NCBI GenBank assembly: GCA_026874595.1
Contig: CM049318.1
Span: 47,286,456 to 47,350,455 of the forward strand
Source: Sipunculus nudus
Lineage: Eukaryota; Annelida; Sipuncula; Golfingiida; Sipunculidae
DNA: 64,000 nucleotides
Direction of reading: 5' to 3'
The position numbers and the translations under genes are program-made. The notes below the pieces were generated by a model. It ran no database searches, had not been told where the DNA came from, and saw only the letters and a list, made by a program, of their open reading frames with translations. This document shows, in pieces, positions 34,076 to 45,500 of this stretch (the stretch's first letter is position 1; each line of letters starts with the position of its first letter).

Positions 34076-36030
34076 CCCATATTTTAGTCCCCAGGTAATT
34101 TTGTATCTTTAACAGGTTTGCATGAATAAATTATATGAAACCATATAAATTTTTAAATCTAGCTAAAACCATCAAGATTAATAAAACCCAAAGTATATGA
34201 ACCATTATGTACAGCACATTCTATAGGCTTTCAAATATGTACACATCAAGGAACCTGAAAACAGTGATGAGCAAAATACCGAGCATAATCCGAAACAATG
34301 CTACATATGTTCGTGAGACAGTTTTGAGGCCTTGTAACTGGCGACATAATTCATCTCCTGACATCGCGACTGTATCTGAATTAATCCATGTATATTATCT
34401 GTATCTGAATTAATCCATCTATTATATCTGTATCTGATAGATTATCCAAATCTCACACAATGTAATACTGCAAAAGCTTGTTCAAATTGGACTTGAAATG
34501 TATCCTGCTGTTGAAACATTTACAAATGGTATTTGCACATGAATTTCATTTACGGCAGCAGGCCAACACAACACACAGTGGCCGACCAGAATATATTTGA
34601 TTGTCTTGTTGTAGCTTGCTGCCTAATGTGCTACGCTTCCGAGGCAGCGGAAATCTTGCGCTTCTAAAGAAGCAACTGATTTTCACGCTGCCAGCTTTGA
34701 CCATTTATGATATATTTAGACACCAGATGGCGGTTCGTTTTCCATTGAAATAAACGTGCGTATGATGTGACAAGCAGCCAATCAGATGCCAATAAACAAA
34801 CACTCGACAGGCATCCTGGCTCCGCCCATTGCTGCGCTTCAAGCGCCGCTTGATGAGTTTCCGGTCGAATTTAAATTGCTCCCTCTGCATTCTCGCATCA
34901 TCGACCGATTCGATTATGACATTATGACTGTGTTAGCGTAGCCATGTATCTGTTGTCTGCAGAACTGAAACCAGCAAGCGAGTGTGCACGCAGTCTTTGT
35001 TGTTACGTTTCGTTTGAATTACAGCTCACCAGCCGAGCATCCTATGTGCCCAAGGCCCTAAGCAAACCACGTCAGGGGCAATTCTCTCTGAGCCTGTGGC
35101 GTGTTCAGACGGTTTCGCTGGGGGATGAGCTGTCACTCAAAAAGAAATGAATATGATTGGCTCCGTGTATTCCTCGCTTGGCTTTGTCTTCCAGCACAAG
35201 GTCTCATCTGATTGGACAAAAATACAGTGCTCCCCTCTGGTGTTGCAATTCAGGATACGAGGTCATAACAAACAGCGCCTTACGATATAGGTAGTAGCCG
35301 TATGTGTAAAGCGCTGTGTAAAGAGCGTACCTAATGTGCATGTTGATAACACTTCCCCGTTTATGTCACGTGATCTGTTGGTCTATTACTGACCACCAGA
35401 CAGCTTCAACTGCATATAGCTAGCAGGTGCGCGTGACCAAGTATATGACGATGTTTAAGTGTTCTTGTCCATTAAAAATGACGAACACGTCAACATATAT
35501 ACCGTCAGAGTGACAGCTGGACTGGACCTGGTCAGCAGTACCTGGATATACGACACAGCATAATATTAATCCCTTTCGTTCATTACTCACTTAAGTTGCA
35601 TAATGGAAAATGATGCTGAAATATATATATATTCTGTCCACTATATTTTGACTGAAACCATTACTAGATTGACTATCTGATAAATACCACATGTAGCTTT
35701 TCCAGCCGTTGATCGCCCGTCATCGAGAGTGTATTGCATGGCCCTCCATATCAGTTTAATTATCAATCTCCCAATGAATGATATAATTGAAACATCCCAT
35801 TATACGTCGATGTAACTTGAGCTTTGATCACCCACACCTCCCCTGACACCGATAATCACGTGGTCCTCATGTCCTCGGGGAATCCAGGGTATACTTTGCA
35901 TATAAGCCCGTCTGTATTTATTTGTAACTAGAGAAATAATCCAAATAGTAATTTCCTTTTGTAAAGTAAACGTCTGTGGGTATAACCACAACGCCAACAA
36001 ATCTGGATCACAGGTTCTTGGTGATATAGG
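34076..36030. other. Intergenic sequence before the gene B 3' end, with CCAAT-rich island
   Basis: 34690-35260 is GC-richer than its surroundings and carries AGCCAATCAG, TGATTGGCTC and TGATTGGAC (CCAAT-box type, both orientations) and an open frame of 68 codons at 34944-35150 without known domain. It could be a promoter or a repeat; no adjacent gene start is visible. Confidence 0.3.
35917..35922 (-). promoter_or_regulatory. Candidate polyadenylation signal of gene B
   Basis: AATAAA on the minus strand about 110 bp downstream of the gene B stop codon. Confidence 0.45.
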
Positions 36031-36539
36031 TCAACTGGTCATGATTTTGCCTGTATAGAACGGATAAACCAATATTAAGACACCTGCCATGCTCATCATC
36101 AGAAATATCACCCAGAAGAAGCACCTGTCCGTGACGTAAGCGAGTTCCTGCCAGTCACGTGCATAGTCCGGGCCCTCATCCCCTTCGTCATCCATGCCCT
36201 GTCCTTGCGCATGCTTAGTTGTGATGTTTTCAACTTCCGCTTTGGCGTTGACAGTTAACTTGACCAGTTCCATGTCTTCAACATTGCCATTAGTCTCTGT
36301 GCTTGTGACCGTCTTTTTCTTGGTTCTCTGCGTGGATTTGACGTAAACTTTCCGCGTTACTGAGCGCACATTAGATGCACGTGTTTTGACACACACTAAT
36401 CTGCATAGGTAACAAAGGACAAGAGAATGCAAAAGGCGAGGAACCGGTCGATCTGGGCAGCGATGATGCACATTCATGACCAACACAGTCAGACATACCG
36501 ATATGGCTCCCAGAAACATGGTAGCTGTCAGGTAGGCAA
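36031..36539 (-). CDS. Gene B exon 8 (M3, cytoplasmic loop, M4, stop)
   Basis: The acceptor tttattccag gives VAYLTATMFLGAISVCL for M3, aligning with gene A residue by residue. A nearer AG (cctgacag) also preserves phase but would delete the start of M3. The cytoplasmic loop is about 105 residues with a basic stretch (STQRTKKKTV) and an acidic stretch (DDEGDEG), then DWQELAYVTDRCFFW into M4 and a short tail. The stop TGA is at 36031-36033. Confidence 0.92.
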
Positions 36540-39500
36540 CTGGAATAAATTAAATATAATTTTAAATGTAGCTTACATTTTTAGATTTTTTAATAAAGAC
36601 TTGACGTTTCAATCAAACTGTAAGTCCCCTAAGGGTTCTAAATCCATATTATGTGCCAAGGTTTTTTTATATCCATATTATGTGACAAGGTTTCTATATC
36701 CATATTGCGTGGCAAGGTTTCTATATCTATATTATGTGACCAGGTTTATATATCCATATTATGTGACCAGGTTTCTATATCAATATTATGTGACAAGGTT
36801 TCTATATCCATATTGCGTGGCAATGTTTCTATATCTATATTATGTGACCAGGTTTATATCTCCATATTATGTGACCAGGTTTCTATATCAATATTATGTG
36901 ACAAGGTTTTCAATTGCGATCAAGCTTACTAGTGTGAATATATTGCTTTTAAGATTTGCAAATATAAGTTGTAAACTTAGTTTTTTTTAATAAACTTGAG
37001 CGACACGTCATGGTGCACAAGGCCAGGCGTCAGCTATAGATCGCTCCTTATAAACAGAGATAATAAAACAAGTATGTACACATGTGTTCATTCCTCGTCT
37101 AGGCGCTTATGAAAGCAACACTTATGGCTGGAAAGACATTGACTTACCCATGAGCGGGACAGACAGCGATGTCCGGGGTATTATGTCAGCGACCATCAGT
37201 AAGAACACAGTAAAAGCAAGCAGAACAGAAATTCCCAATGACACCTTCTCTCCGGCCTCGGGAGGAAGATAGAACCCAATCAGGATCAGCATGGACAGCA
37301 TGACGCAGGGCAGGATAATGTTCATGATGTAGAAGGTGTGACGTCGAGACAGGAACAGAGTGAACACCACGTGGGAGTACGCATGCCCAGGGCAGCATTC
37401 TAATATCGTTTCGTTCCGGACTGCTGTTGTCTTGTAAACGTGCCATTCTCCGTTAAGTCTGTAGATAAAAGCAGATTTTGATAGCATAACATTAAATATA
37501 TATTTTATTTTGTTACCCAACTGATACATTTATCAATGAGTGTATTAAACCTTCGTCTATTACGATTAAACCTTCAGCCTCCTCCAAAGCCTTTTTCATC
37601 TATAGAAACTATAGGCTTGCACCAATTATATATATAAAATAGGTCTATGCATTTACAGAAGCAACTTTGAAAGATTTATCAGAAGAAACATGTAGAGAAC
37701 AGACAGCTAGTTGCAAAGTACACACAGAAATATAATTCGAATTAATGTGATTAAAACGACGTAAATAGTCACTTAATCTGAAAAGAAAGATATTAAATAA
37801 CCGTAAGAGTCCTGAAAGACGATATGTATTAGATAATGAATGTTAAATAGTACCTTTTAGTAATAAAAAGTAACTCCGGCAAACAAAATAATCAATATAA
37901 ACACTGAAAATACAGGCACCTCAAAGAATTACTCCACAAATTAAAATTTTGATTTAATGACTATATAATGACTCGCTTGTTCACTCGGTCGTCATATTGA
38001 TCATGTCTATAACATGCAAGTATAGTCGTGCATTTTATGTTGACCTTCTTTTTGCGAGCTAAACCTGTATTTTCCGAACAGTAACGGCTATCAGGGCACG
38101 GACCTACTGATCATTTGATTTGTATACATTTGAAAGCTGTAAAGGGACCTTCTGTGTTGGGGAACATCTTGAATTTATTCTCAGCTTCAATTTATTATTT
38201 TGTTTTCACCAAATATCATGAACATTTTTTTCATCTTATTTGGTTAGTCTTATTGTATTAACTGAAAAAATTACTTTTTTAATTAGTTTTTGTTCTCGAA
38301 TAAACTTCCAGTTGTGCGGTTCTATATGTTCTATATTTTATAAATGGGTTCTTTCATGTTGGTGGACATATTTTTGGAGAAATAGGGCAGATCCTAGAAC
38401 TTTGGGTTGATTCATCTTTATGTTAAAAATGACTTGGGCCCTGGAATTAAATTGCCGCGAATCGCCCAAGGTCAGAGGGTAATGTTTACCCAGCATATAT
38501 AATATATATAATGTGATATGTATATACGGATTCCTTATACGTCTATTCTATTTACATATCTGTGTGCTTCTGTAAATTGAACATAACCTAACCTCTTGTT
38601 TTTTTAAATCTAAATACAGAGATGTGTGGTTATAAAATGATAAAATTCTATTGATTGGCTCATTGAGGAAATCCTGATTCCACCGTGGCGTTTTCGTTTT
38701 CGGTACCCCTTTGTATTTTACGTCGGTTAAAAAATACGGTAAGTAATTTTCACATGAAAAAAATCCAATTCATTTCAATGTGAATTTGTTCATGAGATTT
38801 AGGCTGTACGAAAAACAAAACATATCATATGAAGTAATGTTGAAAAAAGTTATGTTTGCCGCCTGGAGACTTGATGTTATAATATTTCAGACAAATCTCG
38901 ATAAAAATTACGGAAACCATGTTTCCTAGAAAGGTGTGCAGAAGAGGGGCCGGTTTTTGTATCCCGGTCAGCCTGTCAGGTGTGTGCAGCCTACCTGAAG
39001 TCATGAGTGCTAATAGAGTCACTGAGACTGGTAATATTCATTTTTTTGCTGTGATAGCTCCACGCGCCAATCAGTAGGCTGCATTGCTGGCTGTCGAACG
39101 GGAAGAACGTGATGTCGATATCACACGTGGTCCGGAAGATCCCGCCCGGCTCCCAATGTAGACGGCCGGTGTGATGCAGCAATACTCTGATCTTCTCAAA
39201 CTCTGGTATCATCTCGTCAGCTCTGTGAGGTCAAATCATATGTCAAAATCACCAAAGGGTACATGTTTCAGTAATCATTTGAGTTTTTAAAAATGTCATC
39301 ATGATGAATTTACAGAGTACCATGTCAAAACTTTATAAAGCATTTTAAAGCCATATTAGATTTACTACAACAATTCATATGCATCGGACTTATACCATTT
39401 TATTATTTAACAGCTTCTTTTTCTTATTATTATTTTAATTGCTACTACTACAATTTCCAATGTTCACATTACCGTATATAATTATTTTGTTGAAATAAAA

Positions 39501-42393
39501 ATGTATAAAATAAATGTATCAATCCAAACTAATTTAGTAATAGGACAGACTAACTTCAGCTAAGATCAAGTTAGATAAGTGGTTCACCCATTCATGACGG
39601 CGAGTTCCGGTCGCCAGACCTTGTCGGCACGCAGTATAAGATCTGTGAGGTTGCCGTAATCTCGCGGGTCCCAGCGCAGTCGCTCGTCTCCCCACTCCTG
39701 GTAACAAATTAGCTGATTAAGATTCATTCTAAACAACCCTCCGATGATAATCCAGATAACATGACCAATCGGCCATGAAGACAACCATGCCTTTCCCATC
39801 ATGCGTTCCCAAATACCCTACTTAAAGTAACACAATGCTAACATGACAACCTAACTATGCTCACATGAACACCTCATAAACCCTTTTACACTGCTAACAA
39901 GACCACCTTATAAACCTGTTCACACTGCTAACAAGATCACCTTATAAACCTGTTCACACTGCTAACAAGATCACCTAATAAACCTGTTCACACTGCTAAC
40001 AAGATTACCTTATAAACCCGCTCACACTGCTAACAGGATCACCTTATAAACCCTCTCACACTACTAACAGGATCACCTCATAAACCTTCTACACTGCTAA
40101 CAGGACCACCTCATTAACCCTCTCATAGTATTAACAAGACCAACTCATAATCCTGTCTTACTGCTAGGGGACCACCTTAAAAACCTTTTAACACTGCTTA
40201 CAGGACCACCTCATAACCTTTTCACTATGCTCACATGAATACCGTATAAGCCCTAAACTAACAGGATTGTCCCATAAACCTCGCACTGCTAACAGGACCA
40301 CCTCCTAAACTGTTCACACTACCAACAAGACCATCTTATAAACCCTTGCATACTGCTAACAGGACCACCTCATAAATCCTCTCACTAAACTCACATGACC
40401 ACCTCATAAACCCCTCACACTGCTAACAGAATCACCGCACAAATCCTCTCATACTGCGAATTTGATCACCTCATGAAACCTCTTACACTGCAAAGAGGAT
40501 CACCTCAAAAACCATCTAACATTGCAAACAGGTTCACCTCATAAAACCTCTCACACTGCTAAAAGGACCACCAAGTAAATGATGCTTTTTGTATACCTAG
40601 AAACTCAGAAGACCAGATGAGTGAGCCAAAAAGGTTTAGTGCAACTTTCATTAATCTATGTTTTTACGGGGAAATACATTTTCTTAATGATCGTTTTGAA
40701 CAGTATAAAACCGATCAATATACCTGTATCTCAAATAATGGTGCTTGTGTCATAGATTATGCAAATGAACCAAGTAAATTGTATTCACTTGTCACCTCAT
40801 TTGAGATTGTGGCGCCAGATTACTCTGACCATTGTCCGTTGACTTGTACATTTACAACACGACAAAGGAGAACACTCCTCCTGCCTGGAGCCCACCATCC
40901 ACCACAGCATGCACGTGTTCGTTATGTTTGGAAAGTAGAACGACAACCGCACTATGTTAGTAATTTACAAACTATTTCGAACATTTTGTTGAAATATTGG
41001 ATTTAAATGAAGAAACCGCAATAGAACTTTTTTGAAAAAAATACTAATTGATTTAGCTAATATCAAGAATAAAAGGGGAAAACAAGCCGACAAATGGGAT
41101 GTAACCATTATGTTTGGATAGAGAGTGTGCTATTGCTTAAAGGCACAAGCATTGTATGTTGAATAAATACAGGCGCACTAACTCTGAAATTGATCGTTTT
41201 ATTGATTGTTTTATTGATGAACATACCCCGATTATATGGGAAGTAATAATGTATAGGTGTGTATTATTTACATGTATATGATTCTGTAAGGGCTGGTGGT
41301 CCTGTCGTTATCAGTATAAACTTTTCTTCTTTCTTTCTTTCCTTCTTTCTTAGTTAACGTAAAGCGAAAAAATGCTAAAGGGACCTTTATCTGACTTTGA
41401 TTAAAAATAAATACTAGTAATCCCTTAAACCTTTTATAAAATTATTTGACAAAAATAGCTGATACCACGATGTACAGGTTTTTCCTTTTGTTTATATCCA
41501 CGTGTTTAGAACACTTGAGGTCACGGCTTCTAACATGGACATCTGGCGGTATTTTAGATAGTTGATGTCAATATAAATCAACCAGCTTCGGTTACATGGT
41601 TTTTCTGTGTGTCGTCATGGGCTCGTATACCTTGTGTACTAATAGCCTGTAGACAAAAAGTTCCTACATCTGTCACAGGGGCGTTATAGGAACCTTTCTG
41701 AGCAGGGATTACACTTGGTTCCATAATACATACGCAGAGTAAACCGGAAAACTCATCGGTTCTTTAAATAAGACATTAAGGTTAATAGTTGCTTTAAGAC
41801 CAATATAGAGCCGTTTGCATTAACAAAATAATAAGGAACCATGAGCAAGATTATATAAATCTTTTATTTATTGATTTATATCATTTATTATTGACTAGGG
41901 GTTGACTAAACTAATCTGAGCTATCGGCATGGACTCGGTTCTTCGGTTGTCCGTTCGTTAACAGGAAAGGGAAGAAATCTAAACCATTATACATTCAAAA
42001 ATTTGAGAATTCAGGAAATTCTATAAGCAATTTTCATACAAACTATTAAAGGTTAACTATTGTTGTGTCTCATAAACGACAAACCATGTCAGTGTTACCT
42101 GTAATTATGTGTTATGAGTTAAAGACGTGTGTCGGCTTCACCTTGACGTTATGGCATACGGGCTTGTTATGATAAACTTGGATTTACACAAAAACACAAA
42201 ACAGACAATTTTACTTTTCAGAGCTTCCTATTATAAGTTAAACACCGGGTAACAACAGACTGTACACGTCCTCACCATCTGTGCCTTACCGTCATTATGA
42301 GTCCTGTTGTCGTAAAAACCATACTTCTCTCCTCCTGAAGTTAAAATAAAGTATTATGGTCAAAGTGTACCATCTCCTAAAAAGTATGCATTC

Positions 42394-42436
<43 letters not shown>

Positions 42437-42477
42437 ATTATAATTATTAATTTTTTTACTTTTATTATTATTATTAC

Positions 42478-42511
<34 letters not shown>

Positions 42512-45500
42512 AATATTACGAGGTTGAATTCAATATCCTTCCTGACTTAGGCTAACGTGATCAATGAGCGAGTACTACTAGGAAGGAAAGGAAACACACA
42601 CACATGCACACACACAAAGAACTTGCCAAGCCATGTATGCGTAGAAGGACGAACTCTATATCCACTTGAATGGGTTTATCGTTATTCCACGTGCCCCTGG
42701 CGTCAGAGTTGTAGCCTCTGAAGAGTCTGTCCATCAACCGCTCCTCATACGTCTGGTTGTGCCATTTCTCCTTACCGCCACCTGCAGAAAGAATTCTAGT
42801 TAGTATCATCACGTATAGATGGCGCTGCCTCATCATACAGGAATACTGTGGGGTGTAAAACAGTACAATAACATATGTCTTTGATGCGCAAAGAACAAAA
42901 TGTAATGGTGAGTTTGCGTGATTCGTCATCCCAGTGTTTAGGTACGAACTGTAATTATGTAATTAACATACAGTGACCATGTAGAAGGCATCACATAATG
43001 TAATTAACATACAGTGACTATGTAGAAGGCATCACATAATGTAATTAACATACAGTGACCATGTGGAAGGCATCACATAATGTAATTAACATACAGTGAC
43101 CATGTAGAAGGCATCACATAATGTAATTAACATACAGTGACCATATAGAAGGCATCACATAATGTAATTTACATACAGTGACCATGTAGAAGGCATCACA
43201 TAATGTAATTAACATACAGTGACTATGTAGAAGGCATCACATAATGTTATTAACATACAGTGACTATGTAGAAGGCATCACATAATGTAATTAACATACA
43301 GTGACTATGTAGAAGGCTGATTACTCCTCAACCAGAGTACAGAGGTCTTTCGATTAATCCTTAAACTTTACCGACAGCCAGAGAGGCCGTAAAAGGGCAA
43401 AGTAGATGATACACTCTAAACCAGAAAAAAGGAGAAAAATACATCATGTTTTGGGGTTATCAGATAAAGTCAAATGATTGGCATACAACATTCTAGTATC
43501 CGCCCTAGGTCGAGTGAGAGCAGGCACTGTCAGGTTTGTTTCATACAATAGAAAAATAGTGTACACAGATCCAATAAAACACACCGAGGCTCAGATCAAA
43601 GGTTCCCAAGCCCCCGGAGCGCCGTGGCTTTGAAGCAAGTGCAGCGCATTGATTGGGACAAATGAACTGTTGTGGCGGTGTTTCTTTAGCCACCAGATTC
43701 TAGCACACGTGATATGTAACAAAACACATAAAATCGTTATGTATAGATTTAAAGCTTGAAAACCTTTGCATTTCGTTAAAATTTTTTTAATTGGCTCGGC
43801 ATGAGAATTCCTGGTGAAACAGATCATGATATTAAGGTTTTTAAATATCTATCAGCAGTGTTCATGTGCGGCCATTTCAACCAAATCAGTGATACCCAAT
43901 TATCCCAAAACCTTGGCAAGAGCTGCTTTTAAGTTACAAATACCTGAAAGATTCAGACTTGATTAAAAAAGAAAATGCATGATTAGTTATTCAGTTATCC
44001 GAGCGTGGTGGTGTAATGGTTATGGCGCTGGATTTGTAACCGCAAGGTTGTGGGTTCGCGTCCCGATCGCCGTCTACGCTAAGACTTCATGGTTATGGCC
44101 AAGATGTATGCCTGCAACTTTTCATGCTAACAGCTCCTGCTGTGGCTGGAATATTTGGTACTAGATATAACATCATGAATGCAAACACCTGAAATCGTAA
44201 AATATTGCGATCGGTAATATTTGTATTTGCATGAAGAAGCCATTTTGAAAACAAATCTCACAAGTCACACACAATATAGTATTCTTTATTGGTATTTTAT
44301 ATGAAAATACTAGCTGATAAAACCGGGACCTTTATCGGATTTTGGGGGATGTATTTAATGAGGTGAAATATGTTGTCTCACTTATTTTTATCCTAAAGTT
44401 AAAAAATATAGATTTTCAGTCGGATAGCTTCCGAAAAGTTTTGTACACATATGTTTACATTTATTTTGTGGCGATGTGCTTGTGGAAAGAAATCCATACA
44501 TCGGTATATGTTTACCCTGAAGACCTGGCCAGTGATGATGTTTACATTTGCGAACCGGAATGGGATGCGAGGGCATCAGATTTTCGAATCTTTGACTAGT
44601 TTCATACATTATTATTTTTGTTAGACCTATAAAGGATAGACTGATGTAAGAAAGATATGAAAGATGAATTAGATGTATGTTACAAGGCAAGGAATCTGTT
44701 CTCAAAGTAAGAAACGGGAATATGCATACCTCTTTAGTGCATGGTAGCCTCCAAGCAAATTAGAAACGAGGAAAAATAACTCAAAATGATGTGTAAATTA
44801 AATTTTTTTATTCTCATATTGGCGAGGTCACTGCAGGAATAATAACCTTTAAAATGAGGTATGGCCCAGTGTCATAGGCCTACGCAACGCAGTGTTAGAG
44901 AACGTTGAGAACAAAAGTGGACCCAATTCCTTTTTATAAGTATAAGATGTGAAATCAGAAAATCTCGCGATCAGGAAAATCTTGACTTCTGTAAAAAACA
45001 TAAGTCTGAAAATAATTCTATTCAACATAGTATTAATTGAATTCCCCTAGCTCCAAGAAATCTTTGCAAATAATGTGAAGGCTTAAGTGTTCTCATAAAC
45101 AGACGTATTTGAAGGAAAGTTTAAAACTCCATTTTGGACCGCACGTCGATAAACAGGGGTGGCGCCACTAGCTTTTTTATTTACACCCCAGTCACGTGAT
45201 CACTATGTCTAAACTATTTAGAAATGATTGCTGTAGTATTTCATGAGATAAAAGTAATAGATTTTGCAACATATATGGAAACATTTGATATCTAAAAATT
45301 TCGCGATCATCAAAATTCTGAGTGCTGTTGAAACATCAGTCTGAAAATAATTCTATTCATTATAGTATTCTTTGAATTGTACTCTAAAAGCAAGGAATTC
45401 TTGCATATGATTTGAAAGTTTAAGTGTTCTTATTTACAGAGTTATCTGAAGGAAAGTGAAAGAGGCCCTTTCTGACCGCAGAAATTCGATAACAGAGGTG

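Noticed and set aside
36531-36536. Alternative acceptor cctgacag for the last exon of gene B
   Set aside because: Keeps phase but removes the first residues of M3 that align one to one with gene A; the tttattccag site is preferred.
44003-44079. Functional tRNA-Thr gene
   Set aside because: T stem mismatches and unusual length; better seen as a SINE head or pseudogene.
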